Origin: Kitasatospora sp. NBC_01246
Lineage (GTDB): Bacteria; Actinomycetota; Actinomycetes; Streptomycetales; Streptomycetaceae
NCBI RefSeq assembly: GCF_036226505.1
Contig: NZ_CP108484.1
Span: forward strand, 124,001 to 188,000
DNA length: 64,000 bases
Direction of reading: 5' to 3'
The position numbers and the translations under genes were made by a program. The notes under the pieces are model-generated. The model made no database searches, was not told where the DNA came from, and worked only from the letters and a program-made list of their open reading frames with translations. Below, in pieces: positions 35,371 to 44,135 of this stretch (its first letter is position 1; the number at the start of each line of letters is the position of its first letter).

Positions 35371-35487
35371 GTCCGTGAACGTGACAGCACCGAGGTCGAC
35401 CACGAGCGTCGACGGAGCCGGCTGGAGCGCGATGACCGGCGTGTGTGGCAGGGAGACCTGGTCGACATCGAGCTGCCGCGCGCCCAC
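35371..35487 (-). pseudogene. STAS (anti-anti-sigma) fragment
   Basis: The minus strand reads LDVDQVSLPHTPVIALQPAP then STLVVDLGAVTFTD. The VVDLGAVTFTD strand is the hallmark of STAS-domain anti-sigma antagonists (usually followed by SSG, with the phosphorylated Ser). Here the sequence continues MAQDRLR and the catalytic serine segment is absent. It is a relic joined to the hypothetical gene downstream. Confidence 0.55.
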
Positions 35488-35541
35488 ATCGCCACCGGGA
35501 AGCCGGCCTCGCCCCGTGGCGGATCCGACCGGTGTGCCGTG

Positions 35542-36279
35542 CTACTTGTCGAGGACGCCCACCGCGTGGGCGATGACGAGCAGCGAGGTCATGAGTGCGG
35601 CGACGCTCTCGATGGCCATCAGCGCCTTGGCCCGGGGGGACAGCGGCATGGTGTCGGTGGGGCTGAAGGCGGTGGAGTTGGTGACCGAGACGTACAGGTA
35701 GTCCATCAGGGTGGGGACCCAGTCGCTGGTGCGGGACGAGCCGTCGGCGACCTCCTCGACGGCGTCGTCGTTCTCGTCCTGGGAGAAGCGGAAGTCCGCC
35801 AGCGGCAGTTCGGAGCGCTCGGCCTGAGTGCGCGCCACCGGGCCGCCGCGGTCGAGTTCCCAGAACGCCAGGCCGAAGACGATGATTCCGGTGGCCCAGA
35901 CCTGGAGCGCGGCGAGCAGTAGGGGGCCGCCTTCCTGGGCCTTGTCGGTGACCATGGCGTGCACCAGCAGGCCGAGCGAGATCAGGTTGCTGATGCCGAT
36001 GAGGGCGACCAGGGTCAGCGACACGATCCGGGAGAGGCGGTTCTGCCGGGTCATGCGGCGCGGGTTGACCGCGATCAGCGGTATCAAGAGCAGCAGTTCC
36101 AGGCCCGGCAGGACGAAGCGCGGGAGGAACAGCAGCTGCTCCGGCAGGACGAGGTAGAGCAGCACGGCCGCCAGGGTGGCGAGCACCGCGGGCAGCCGGG
36201 CCTCGCCGCGGCGGTCGTGGCGCGGGAAGCGCTGCAGCGCCTTCGCCCGGTGGCCGGGCGTCTTTCTGCCTGAGTCCAT
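35542..36279 (-). CDS. DUF1345-like membrane protein
   Basis: A 245-residue protein from ATG 36279 behind GGGAG. Four to five membrane segments are visible: LPAVLATLAAVLLYLVLPEQ, FVLPGLELLLLIPLIAV, IVSLTLVALIGISNLISLGL, ALQVWATGIIVFGLAFWELD, and a C-terminal AALMTSLLVIAHAVGVL. The segment MDYLYVSVTNSTAFSPTDTM before the last helix resembles the re-entrant loop of two-TM ion channels and is typical of DUF1345 proteins. The basic N-terminus faces the cytoplasm. The role is unknown; potassium or other ion passage is a possibility only. Confidence 0.8.
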   Translation of the reverse strand: MDSGRKTPGHRAKALQRFPRHDRRGEARLPAVLATLAAVLLYLVLPEQLLFLPRFVLPGLELLLLIPLIAVNPRRMTRQNRLSRIVSLTLVALIGISNLISLGLLVHAMVTDKAQEGGPLLLAALQVWATGIIVFGLAFWELDRGGPVARTQAERSELPLADFRFSQDENDDAVEEVADGSSRTSDWVPTLMDYLYVSVTNSTAFSPTDTMPLSPRAKALMAIESVAALMTSLLVIAHAVGVLDK

Positions 36280-37077
36280 GGAGCGTCTCCCGTGTGCGGC
36301 GTGGCTGTCACCAGCGGGTTCCCCGCCGTACGGGGTTCACGCTCCCGGGGGGTCGGTAAAGCACAGCGAACCGGTACACCCCGGAGGAGCGCCGAGGTGG
36401 ACGCCGCCCAGGTGAATGGCGGAGCGTCGGCGGATCTCGTGCAGGAGCGCTCGGACAGCTTCCTTCGGCTGAGCCAGTCCCTCTCGCGGACCGGGCCACC
36501 CAGGCGCCGCGGTGAGGTGTTCCCACCCGCGGCCCGTCAGCCCCGGCGCAGCGCGTGACGCGGTGCTTCGCCGGCGACGCAACATCGGCCGGGTTCGCTC
36601 CCGCTCGCGCATGACCCCGCCCCCGCCACACCCGTGGGTGTGGCGGGGGCGGCCGAAGGGCGTGGTCCGGGTCAGACGGTGCCGCGGTAGCCGCCGGAGG
36701 CTGACCTCCAGCGAAGCGGCCGATACGAGATGTCGTGAACCCCATCAGGCGCGGGTGGGCCGTGCTCAGGTCCTCGGCGCCCTGGCCTTCCTGGTGGCCG
36801 AAGCCACCACCGCTCCCGCAGGATCCGGTCAGCCGACGATCGACCTGGCCCCCAACGAGATCCGCCACCTGGTGAACGCACTAATCCTCGATCAGCCGCG
36901 CTCTCCACTGGTCGATCGGGCGGCCGGACGCACCACGGACGAGCCCGCCACAGCCACCACCGGCGCAGACTCGCCACCTGATCACGAAGTGCGGCCGGAG
37001 TACCTGCAGCGGTTCCCCGCCGCACCTGTGCCCCGGGAGGGCCCGCCGCCGTGCGAAGGAGCGGGCCCGGAGGCTGG
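36280..37077. other. Intergenic region with transposase-like remnant
   Basis: No intact gene was found in 798 bases. Plus-strand text at about 36810-37000 reads PTIDLAPNEIRHLVNALILD then QPRSPLVDRAAGR. The L(T/A)PNEIRxL phrase is typical of the C-terminal part of a transposase group common in Streptomyces. It is too short to classify. The left end holds the promoter of the DUF1345-like gene. Confidence 0.4.
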
Positions 37078-38421
37078 TCAGCCCTTGCGCGGGTAGGCGA
37101 CCAGGCCGCCCTCCGAGACCGACGCGACCTTGAAGACGCCCACCCCGGCCAGGTCGGCCACCGGGACGCCGTCCACACCGTCCAGCGCCTGCGCGGTCCC
37201 GGTGGCCAGCGACAGCTGGACGGGCGCCTTGGAGCCGCCGATGCCGCCGTCCTTGGTGAGCGAGGTGCCATAGGCCGTTCCGTCGTCGGTGACGACGGTG
37301 AAGGTCAGCGGCTTGCTGCTCTTCGTCTCCTCGAAGCAGTAGCCCTTCTTCGCGGTGAGGTCGAAGGCCAGGTGCTCGGAGACCAGGTAGCGGCCGTTCG
37401 GCGAGAGCGCCGAGGCGGGGGCCCCTCCGGTGCCGATCAGCGGCTTGTCACACAGCACCGACGCCTTGACCTGGCCGCTCTCGCCGTCCAGGACGGCCCA
37501 CACGTTGTGGCTGCCCTGGTCCTTCTCCTGCCAGCGGGCCAGCAGTTGGCCGCCGGCCACCGGCCAGACCGCCGCCTGGGCCGGATCCGCCTCGGGCGGT
37601 GCCACCGTGGTGTTGTCCCAGCCCGCCGGCGACCAGAACCTGGTCGCGTCCAGGCTGTTGCTGACCACCGGGCCCTTGCCGGTCATCGCCACGACCGGGC
37701 CGTTGCACTGAAGGCAACCCGTGGGCGCGGTGAGCGATTTGGGCTCGACGGTCTGCTGCGCGCCGGTGGCCGCGTCGATTACCGTGACCTTGTCGGTCAC
37801 CGAGTCCAGCAGCAGCTTGCCGCCACCGCCGTCGAGCACCTCGTGCCGGCCGCCGCTCGGCATCGGGATCTCCAGGTGCTGGGCGGGGACGGCGTCCTGG
37901 CCCGAACCTTCGGCGGCGAAGACGTCGATCGAGTAGATCTGCTGGGCCTTGGTCAGCGCGTCCCCGCCGGACTTGCCGGTGGACCAGAGCACCACGAACT
38001 CCTTGCCCCCGGCGGACACCACCATCAGCCTGGGCGCGTACGCCTCGCCGAGGCCCTTGACCGGCTTGCTCACCCACCGGACCTTCCCGGTGCCGGCCTC
38101 CCGCGCGGTCAGCAGAGACGTCTGGTCCGTGCCGGACAGCGTGACCACCAGCCCGGCCTTCGGCAACACCGCGTAGCTCACAGCCTGCTGGGCCGTCAGC
38201 TGCCAGCGCGCGGTGTTCCCGTACGCCGCCGGGACCTTCATCGCGAGCGTGGGCGCATCCGACGGAGCCGACGGTGCACCGTTCCCGGCCGGCGTCGTCG
38301 AGGCCGCTCCCGCAGCCGCCCCCGCACTCGCGCCGTCACCAGTCCCACCACTTCCGCCGCTCCCGCACGCCGTGAGCACCCCCGCCGCCAGTAGGACGCC
38401 CGCCACCCTGGTGATCCGCAC
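37078..38421 (-). CDS. Lipoprotein with PQQ/WD-like propeller character
   Basis: A 447-residue lipoprotein. GTG 38421 follows GGGGAGGAGG. The signal peptide VRITRVAGVLLAAGVLTACG ends in a lipobox (LTAC), followed by a Gly/Ser/Ala-rich linker. The body has repeated strand motifs of quinoprotein-like propellers: LLTAREAGTGKVRWVSKPVK, DKVTVIDAATGAQQTVEP, NVWAVLDGESGQVKASVL, QLSLATGTAQALDGVDG. GCLQCNG and the pair VLCDKP and GYCFEE offer Cys pairs. It is likely a surface-exposed binding protein. No operon partner is evident; the next gene on the same strand is about 500 bases upstream. Confidence 0.85.
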   Translation of the reverse strand: MRITRVAGVLLAAGVLTACGSGGSGGTGDGASAGAAAGAASTTPAGNGAPSAPSDAPTLAMKVPAAYGNTARWQLTAQQAVSYAVLPKAGLVVTLSGTDQTSLLTAREAGTGKVRWVSKPVKGLGEAYAPRLMVVSAGGKEFVVLWSTGKSGGDALTKAQQIYSIDVFAAEGSGQDAVPAQHLEIPMPSGGRHEVLDGGGGKLLLDSVTDKVTVIDAATGAQQTVEPKSLTAPTGCLQCNGPVVAMTGKGPVVSNSLDATRFWSPAGWDNTTVAPPEADPAQAAVWPVAGGQLLARWQEKDQGSHNVWAVLDGESGQVKASVLCDKPLIGTGGAPASALSPNGRYLVSEHLAFDLTAKKGYCFEETKSSKPLTFTVVTDDGTAYGTSLTKDGGIGGSKAPVQLSLATGTAQALDGVDGVPVADLAGVGVFKVASVSEGGLVAYPRKG

Positions 38422-38918
38422 CCGAAAACCTCCTCCCCCGAAGGGGAACGCACACCAGCGCGCTCCCCCGGTCAAGCCGTTCTGGTCGCGACACGGTACC
38501 AACGCGGCGGACCTTCGTGCCCGGTTTCCCCGCCGCTCCTGTGACAGTCCGTCAACAAAGCGGCCCCGTAATCCGCGGCCGTCCCGGGGCCCGGCGGGTC
38601 GCCGCCGCGCGGCATCCGGGTCGCAGCCCGGAGGCTGCGCGGGAGGGGTGCGGTGCAGGGTCGGGTGCGGTGCCGCCGGGGCAGCACCGCACTGGCTATC
38701 CGGACGAGGGGAACGGGAGCCGAGGGTGGTCCTCACCGCGGACCCGGCCCCGGGACAGCGACCGCGGTGATGTGGCGATCACCTCGCAGGCGCACACGAT
38801 CCGGTCGCAGGCCGGGCAGGTGCCACGTCCGGATCCGGGCCACCGCCCCGTTCTCCTCGTCAAGGCGGGGGCCAATCCCCCGGGAATCGGTACGAAGGGG
38901 GGCCGGCCCCCCGCCGGT
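38422..38918. other. Intergenic region
   Basis: These 497 bases lie between two minus-strand genes. No credible gene was found. The right edge carries the palindrome GGGGGGCCGGCCCCCC at 38897-38912, seven bases past the hydrolase stop and probably part of its terminator. It also carries the left end of the segment duplicated at 33.6 kb. Confidence 0.4.
38897..38912 (-). terminator. GC palindrome after serine hydrolase gene
   Basis: A self-complementary 16-mer lies directly after the hydrolase stop. It can form a short hairpin; the role as terminator is inferred from position only. Confidence 0.4.
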
Positions 38919-40175
38919 CTACCGGCAGAGGGCCGCGTCCACGTCGGCGGCGATGCGCGGCTTGGCCTCGACGGCGGGCACGGTGGTGACCGCGATGTTG
39001 GCGGCGCGGCCGTCCTCCGTGACGCCGCCGCGGGTCACATAGCCGGGGAGGGTACCGCCGTGGCCCCAGTAGACGCCGCCGCACGTCAGCGGGAAGCTGG
39101 CCAGACCCAGCCCGTAGCGGGCCCCCTGGCCGAAGGAGTCGTCCACCGGGACGGTCGTGCGCATCTGCGCGAGCAGTTCCGGGGCGAGCAGGCCGCCGCC
39201 GATCAGCGTCGTGTAGAACCGGTTCAGATCGGTGTTCGTGGACACCAGCGCCCCCGCGGCCCAACCCCAGGACATGTCCTGGCGCGTCACGTCGGTGAGC
39301 GGGCCGTCGGGTGTCAGCCGGTCGTAACCCTCGGGGTGCGCCTCGTGCACGGTGGTGTCCCCCGGGACCGGGAAGTAGGTGTGCCGCAGACCGATCCGGT
39401 CGATGACGCGGTGGGTGATCTCCTCACCCACCGGCCGACCTGTGATCCTCTGGATGATCATCCCGGCGACCAGGTAGCCGGTGTTGCTGTACTTCCAGCC
39501 GTCGCCAGGGGTGAAGTCGGACGGGTGGGCGAGCGCGAGGTCGAGGAGCTCCCGGGGCTCGTGGTAGCGGTCCAGCCGGTCGCCCTCCAGGTACTCCGTG
39601 TAGTTGGGCAGCCCCGAGGTGTGCTGGAGGAGCTGACGGACGGTGATGTTCCGTCCGTCGATGCCGTCCCCGCGCAGCAGGCCGGGCAGGTAGGTGTCGA
39701 CGAAGGCGTCGAGCCCCACCTTGCCCTCGCCGACCAGTTGCAGCACGACCACCGAGGTGAAGGCCTTGGTGTTGCTGCCGACCCGCACCTGGCCGTCCAC
39801 CGGCACCCTCGCCCCGGTGGTCAGGTCACCGACTCCGGCCGTGTACCGGCGGGTCCGGCCGTCCCGGCCGGTGACGGTGGCCAGCGCGGCCGGAGCCTTG
39901 AAGTCCCTCACCAGGGCCTCCAGTCGCTGCTGGACTCCGTCCGGCCGACGCGAGGCGGACGCGGCGTCACCGACGGTCGCCGGGTCGGCGGCGAAGGCCG
40001 CGGAAGCCCCGGAGCCCGGAGACGCCGTGGAGGCCGTGGCAGCCGTGGCGGAGGTCGGCACGCCGATCGCCAGCGTGCCGAGCGTCAGCGCGCCGGCGAC
40101 GACGGCCACCGCTGCGCGGGCCCGCCCGCCGGGTCGGAGACGGAGGCGGAACCCGGGCGACACAGACTCGTTCAC
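38919..40175 (-). CDS. Secreted serine hydrolase, class C beta-lactamase/DD-peptidase family
   Basis: A 418-residue exported enzyme from GTG 40175 behind AGGAG. The signal peptide is GGRARAAVAVVAGALTLGTL to VPTSATA. The beta-lactamase fold carries SNTK (Ser134, Lys137), YSN (Tyr229 to Asn231) and a late WGHGGTLPG (HxG), the triad of class C/R61-type enzymes. The family includes the Streptomyces R61 D-Ala-D-Ala carboxypeptidase and esterases, and this protein resembles R61-like secreted peptidases in length and order. The last 32 codons and a few bases beyond are duplicated in inverted orientation at 33612-33722. Confidence 0.92.
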   Translation of the reverse strand: MNESVSPGFRLRLRPGGRARAAVAVVAGALTLGTLAIGVPTSATAATASTASPGSGASAAFAADPATVGDAASASRRPDGVQQRLEALVRDFKAPAALATVTGRDGRTRRYTAGVGDLTTGARVPVDGQVRVGSNTKAFTSVVVLQLVGEGKVGLDAFVDTYLPGLLRGDGIDGRNITVRQLLQHTSGLPNYTEYLEGDRLDRYHEPRELLDLALAHPSDFTPGDGWKYSNTGYLVAGMIIQRITGRPVGEEITHRVIDRIGLRHTYFPVPGDTTVHEAHPEGYDRLTPDGPLTDVTRQDMSWGWAAGALVSTNTDLNRFYTTLIGGGLLAPELLAQMRTTVPVDDSFGQGARYGLGLASFPLTCGGVYWGHGGTLPGYVTRGGVTEDGRAANIAVTTVPAVEAKPRIAADVDAALCR

Positions 40176-40507
40176 GAAGGAACTCCTGTCGATGGAGGGG
40201 TTCCCGGGGGTCTCCCGGGTGGTCTCCAACAAACCATTCGCGGCCCCCGAGGGTCGTCCGCGCGCAGGACGAGACCACCCCCTCGCCGCTGCGCCCCCGG
40301 GATGACACCTCCAGGACCCCGGTCCCACCCACCCGTCCTCCCGGAGCCCCACGCTCGCGCCGTGAGCGGCACCCCCTTCCCTCTGCGCCCCCACCGTTGC
40401 GGTGGACCTCTTCCTCGCAGCGCTCGTCCTGTGACCGGGATGGTCCACCGTGATCGGAAGGCGGCTCGCGGGATGAGCGCACGCGCCATGGCTGGTATTA
40501 CTGGGGG

Positions 40508-40885
40508 ATGCAGGAAGAGACGGCACGCTCCGCGATCGACACGTTCATCTCCGCGTTCAACACCTCGGACGACAGCTATGTGACTGCCCTGCTCTCCCGG
40601 GCCCTGACCTCAGACGTGGTCTTCTGGGGACCGTTGGGTCGCAGCGAAGGAATCGCGGCAGTCGAGCGGTTCGTGCTGGACATCCGACGCCACCCGGCGG
40701 GGAGCGGCACCATGGTGCGCTGCTCAGCGGTGGACATGCCTGACGAGTGGGCCCGGTACCAGTGGGTCTTCACCACGCCGGATGGAGGCCCCCGCCTGGC
40801 GGGAACGGACGTCGTCCATCTACGGCGGAGCCTCATCGACCAGTTCATCGTCTTTGCGGGGGAGATCGAGCCGTCCGCCTCCTGA
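40508..40885 (+). CDS. NTF2-like (SnoaL/DUF4440-type) protein
   Basis: A 125-residue alpha+beta-barrel protein: ARSAIDTFISAFNTSDDSYV to LLSRALTSDVVFWGPLGRSE, then VERFVLDIRRHPAG and RYQWVFTTPDGGPRLAGTDV, ending LIDQFIVFAGEI. This is the cone-shaped SnoaL/NTF2-like fold used by small cyclases, isomerases and binding proteins. The start ATG 40508 is directly preceded by a G-run, so translation may be leaderless or weak. It has no operon partner. Confidence 0.8.
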   Translation: MQEETARSAIDTFISAFNTSDDSYVTALLSRALTSDVVFWGPLGRSEGIAAVERFVLDIRRHPAGSGTMVRCSAVDMPDEWARYQWVFTTPDGGPRLAGTDVVHLRRSLIDQFIVFAGEIEPSAS

Positions 40886-40956
40886 GTCGTCGTTCTGTCG
40901 CTGTCCTTCTCCTGAACTTGCCCCGTCGGCGTTCGGGGGCTGCGGTCCGCGGTCGC

Positions 40957-41110
40957 TCAGGCCGCGGTGTTGAGGGGGCGTCCGCCCCGGCGGATGCCCT
41001 TCTCACTGCGGACACGCGCACGCTCGCGGCGCTGGGCGGCGAGGACGTCGGGGTGGCGGGCGTTGCTGTTGCGCCAGCGCAGGTAGGCGTGCGGGGCCCG
41101 GGTCTGGACG
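40957..41110 (-). pseudogene. 3' remnant of IS630-like transposase
   Basis: The minus strand reads APHAYLRWRNSNARHPDVLA then AQRRERARVRSEKGIRRGGR and PLNTAA before the stop at 40957. The YLRWRNANARHxDVLAxxRRERARIRSE tail is familiar from actinomycete IS630-type transposases. Everything upstream is lost. No inverted repeats were identified. Confidence 0.6.
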
Positions 41111-41225
41111 GTGTGGTTGGGGTGATGGGAGGTCGTCGCCGACGGATCAGCAGCCGCGGAAGTACCGGACGCCGTGGTGCCCCGAGCCTCTGGCCGTCGG
41201 CCGCGCGCCGTGAGATCGTCCGCAG

Positions 41226-41621
41226 GTGACCGACACCGCTGCTGGGGCAATGACCTCGGAACGCCCGGACGACCGCGTTGCGTCCGCGCTCCGCTTCTCG
41301 ACGGAACTCGTCGCATGGGTGGCCACCCCCTGGGCGCTGGCCGACTACTCGTGGCTGCTTGCCACCCTCTCCGTACTGGCCCTGATCGGCCTTCCGACGT
41401 TGTTCTCCACCCCGGGAGACAAAGCCAACGTGGTCGTCGCGGTGCCGGGTTGGGCCACGATCCTGCTGGTACTGCTCCAGCTCGCTGCGGCGGTGGTCTC
41501 CTCGTGGCTGGCCTGGCCCGCCTGGGTGGCGGCCCTCGTGACCGTACTGGCCGCCGCCACCCTCTTCACGGAGCGTCGACGCTGGCGGTGGCTGGTCTCC
41601 GCGCACCGACGCGCGGGCTGA
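41226..41621 (+). CDS. Small membrane protein, DUF2568-like
   Basis: About 131 residues with four closely spaced hydrophobic segments: STELVAWVATPWALADYSWL, LLATLSVLALIGLPTLF, GWATILLVLLQLAAAVVSSW, and WPAWVAALVTVLAAATLF. A basic RRRWRWLVSAHRRAG tail should lie in the cytoplasm. The layout matches the four-helix YrdB/DUF2568 family of unknown function. GTG 41226 is used; ATG 41250 is an alternative. Confidence 0.75.
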   Translation: MTDTAAGAMTSERPDDRVASALRFSTELVAWVATPWALADYSWLLATLSVLALIGLPTLFSTPGDKANVVVAVPGWATILLVLLQLAAAVVSSWLAWPAWVAALVTVLAAATLFTERRRWRWLVSAHRRAG

Positions 41622-42373
41622 GGCTGCCCGCTGCCCGCTGCCCGCTGCGGAGTTGACCCGCCCCGGGGCCGCCGCAGGGTCCGCGACATCCGCGCCGGCG
41701 CCCCGCTCCCCCGGCCAGCGTCCCGAAACCCTCCGACCCGGCCCCGGACGGACCCAGGTTCGAAGAACCGCAGGCCAGCGCCCCGCCATGACGTCGGCGA
41801 GACCATCGAACGCGAACCCACGCTCCAAGCGCGCCTGGCCCGTCGAGGTCGAAGGTCAAGCTGGGATCGCCTCTCAGCACTGCCCATGATCCGGTCCAGA
41901 ACGGCGGTCGGGCTGCCACCCCCGCGCCGCCGGCGCACACTCCACGTCACACCAACGCCGCAGCCAGGCACGCCAGTTCGGGGTTCGACCGCTGACCTCC
42001 CCCTGCTGGCCGCACTCGACCTGTTCGGGCGGCGGTGGAGCCTGCGCATCCTCTGGGAGCTGAGCGGCGGCCCCGTGCGGGCACTGCGCAAGGCGCTGGA
42101 GAAGCAGGGCGTTGTCGCGGGGCAGCCACGGCGTGGCGGCGAAACCGTCCGCTTCGGACGTACCTCGCCACCGATACCCCGTCAACCCACCACCCCGTTT
42201 CCACCCGGACGGGATCACCTGGGCCGCCCGCGCCGAACAAAGGCGGATGCGCGGCGCGTTCGGGGGTAGCCGGGGTTGTACCGGCCCAGCCGCACCTGCG
42301 GAGGACTCGGCCGTACATCGGACGCCGACGGGCGGGCCACGCACCCGGCCCTCGCCGACGAAAGGGGACAGCT
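41622..42373. other. Intergenic region with broken HxlR regulator
   Basis: No intact gene was found. The only recognisable item is an HxlR fragment at about 41970-42110, described separately. Minus-strand text near 41830-41760 (FAFDGLADVMAGRWPAVLRT) may be another relic. Confidence 0.4.
41970..42110 (+). pseudogene. Truncated HxlR-type regulator
   Basis: The frame reads GTPVRGSTADLPLLAALDLF then GRRWSLRILWELSGGPVRAL. This is the start of an HxlR winged helix (LLGRRWxLRILWEL). The rest of the domain is missing after RKALEKQG and the frame becomes shadow. No proper start codon or ribosome site remains. Confidence 0.65.
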
Positions 42374-42691
42374 GTGAAGAACCCGGCACAGGAGACCGTC
42401 GCGCACGCCGCCGAGGCGGTTCGCGACACGGTCACCAAAACCGCCCGGACCCTGCGTGACCACGCCCCGAAGGATGTCCTGGACCGCGCCGGAGACCTGG
42501 CGGCCCAGGCCCGTGGTACGGCGGCGCATGCCGGGCGTGTCGCGGCGGACCACACCCCGGCGCAGGTCCGCTCGAAGGCGGGCCGGGCCGTGGGCGCCGC
42601 CCGCGCCAACCGGTCGCCGCTGCTGGCAGCCGCCGCGGCAGCCGTCCTCGCGGTGGTCCTGCTCCGCAGCCTGCTCGGACGGCGCCGGTGA
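42374..42691 (+). CDS. YtxH-like helical membrane-anchored protein
   Basis: A 105-residue protein from GTG 42374 (GGGG 6 bases upstream). It has a charged helical N-terminal part with repeated amphipathic segments (VAHAAEAVRDTVTKTARTLR, DVLDRAGDLAAQARGTAAHA, AADHTPAQVRSKAGRAVGAA) and one C-terminal membrane helix, LLAAAAAAVLAVVLLRSLL, with a basic end. It overlaps the next gene by 4 bases (GTGA), so the two are coupled. Such proteins are common in actinobacterial general-stress clusters. The function is unproven. Confidence 0.8.
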   Translation: MKNPAQETVAHAAEAVRDTVTKTARTLRDHAPKDVLDRAGDLAAQARGTAAHAGRVAADHTPAQVRSKAGRAVGAARANRSPLLAAAAAAVLAVVLLRSLLGRRR

Positions 42692-42954
42692 AGGCCGCCA
42701 AGATCGCCTACAGGCCGGTCGGCCTGCTGCTGGGCGCATCCGCCGGCCTCCTGGCCGGCGCCCTCTTCAAGCAGACCTGGAAGGTCCTGGGCCACGACGA
42801 CGACGCGCCGAACGCGACCGACGAGCACCGTACCTGGCTGGAGATACTCGTCGCGGCCGCCCTCCAGGGCGCGATCTTCGGCACCGTGAAGGCCGCCGTC
42901 GAACGGGGAGGCGCGGCCGCCACCCACCGCCTGACGGGCACCTGGCCCGCCTGA
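42688..42954 (+). CDS. DUF4235 membrane protein
   Basis: An 88-residue protein starting at GTG 42688 inside the end of the YtxH-like gene. It reads KAAKIAYRPVGLLLGASAGL then LAGALFKQTWKVLGHDDDAP and LEILVAAALQGAIFGTVKAA, with two membrane helices separated by an acidic loop. This is the signature of DUF4235, found beside DUF3618-type proteins in actinobacteria. The pair probably acts together at the membrane under stress. Confidence 0.88.
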   Translation: MKAAKIAYRPVGLLLGASAGLLAGALFKQTWKVLGHDDDAPNATDEHRTWLEILVAAALQGAIFGTVKAAVERGGAAATHRLTGTWPA

Positions 42955-43562
42955 ACCACGGCACTTTCGAACTGGAACAGCGCCCCCGGCTCCGGTTCGC
43001 GCCGAGCCCTACGACCCCCGGCGGTCGCCCCGTTCACGCCCGGGCAGGGGGCCGGGCGTGAACGGGGCCTCCACCCCACCGGCCGGACACCGGGCCAACC
43101 CGTTTCCACTGGTTCCACTGGTTTCCGCCAGTGCGGGAGCACAAGCGGGGACGTCGAGCACGAGCTGGCACCGGGCGTCCTGCGCCTGCTGCCCCGCGGG
43201 ACGGCACGCGGCGTGTTGTCCGCGGGGTCGGAAGCCCTCGCCCACCTGACGGTTCACCGCCGACGCCCGGGCCTGGCCGTCCGGCCCTGCCCCTGAGCCT
43301 GCTGTCCGTCCTGGGCGATGGCCCCGAGGACGGCGCAGGCGTGGGCACGTGGCCCTGGGTGTCCAGGCAGGGGAGGCGGCGGTCGGAGAAGTCGAGGCCG
43401 GCCTTGCTCGGTCATCTCCAGTAGCCGAACCTCAGCCGCCCGCCCGGCTCCCGGCGCCACGGCACCCCGATCGCCGGTCGAACCAGGGTTGGTCCACCCG
43501 GTGGTGGGAAGGCGCTCGGTGGTCGGCCGGTACGGTCGGCCACGAGGTGCAGGCGGTGAACG
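42955..43562. other. Intergenic region, no gene recognised
   Basis: These 608 bases contain only shadow-like open frames. The duplicated CTGGTTCCACTGGTTTCC-type stretch near 43105-43125 is slightly AT-richer. The right end should carry the promoter of the Asp23/Gls24 gene. Confidence 0.4.
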
Positions 43563-44135
43563 ATGATGACCTATCCCACCAACCCGACGGGCAGCGGTGC
43601 GGTGCAGAAACCCGCGACGACGGCCCCCACGCCTCCCGGCGACTACGCGGCCGCAGCAGCCGAGCCCTCGTCGGCGCCCGGTACCGGGCCCGGACGCCCC
43701 GGGCCGAAGCGCCCCGGTCCCGTGGCCGCGGTCCGGCAGCAGGACGCCTCGGGGCCGCCCGCCGGCAGAACGACCGTTCTGAAGGGCGCGGTGGCACGGA
43801 TCGTGGCCACCGCCGCCTGCGAGGTACCGGGTGTCCACCGGCTGGGCGGCGGACCTTCGCTCACACATGGCAATCACGGGGGCGCTGATCGGAACGACCC
43901 CGCTCGCGGGGTGGAGGTGGAGGTCGGCGAACGGCAGGCCGCCGTCGACCTCGATGTCGTGACGGAGTACGGGTTCTCCATCCCGCGCACGGTCGACGCT
44001 CTCCGGGCCGCCGTGGTCGCCGCAGTGGAGCAGATGACCGGCCTGGAGGTGGTCGAGGTGAACGTCCGCGTCACCGATGTCCACCTGCCGCAGGACGACC
44101 TCCCGGCGGCGGGCGAGACACCACGGGTCATCTGA
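43563..44135 (+). CDS. Asp23/Gls24 envelope stress family protein
   Basis: A 190-residue protein. A disordered Pro/Thr/Gly-rich N-terminus covers about 70 residues. The Asp23 domain follows: TVLKGAVARIVATAACEVPG, VEVEVGERQAAVDLDVVTEY, PRTVDALRAAVVAAVEQMTG, LEVVEVNVRVTDVHLPQDD. This is the full motif order of the family, whose Gram-positive members coat the inner membrane under stress. ATG 43563 and 43566 are both possible behind AGGCGG. The usual companion genes (AmaP/DUF6286) are not intact downstream. Confidence 0.9.
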   Translation: MMTYPTNPTGSGAVQKPATTAPTPPGDYAAAAAEPSSAPGTGPGRPGPKRPGPVAAVRQQDASGPPAGRTTVLKGAVARIVATAACEVPGVHRLGGGPSLTHGNHGGADRNDPARGVEVEVGERQAAVDLDVVTEYGFSIPRTVDALRAAVVAAVEQMTGLEVVEVNVRVTDVHLPQDDLPAAGETPRVI

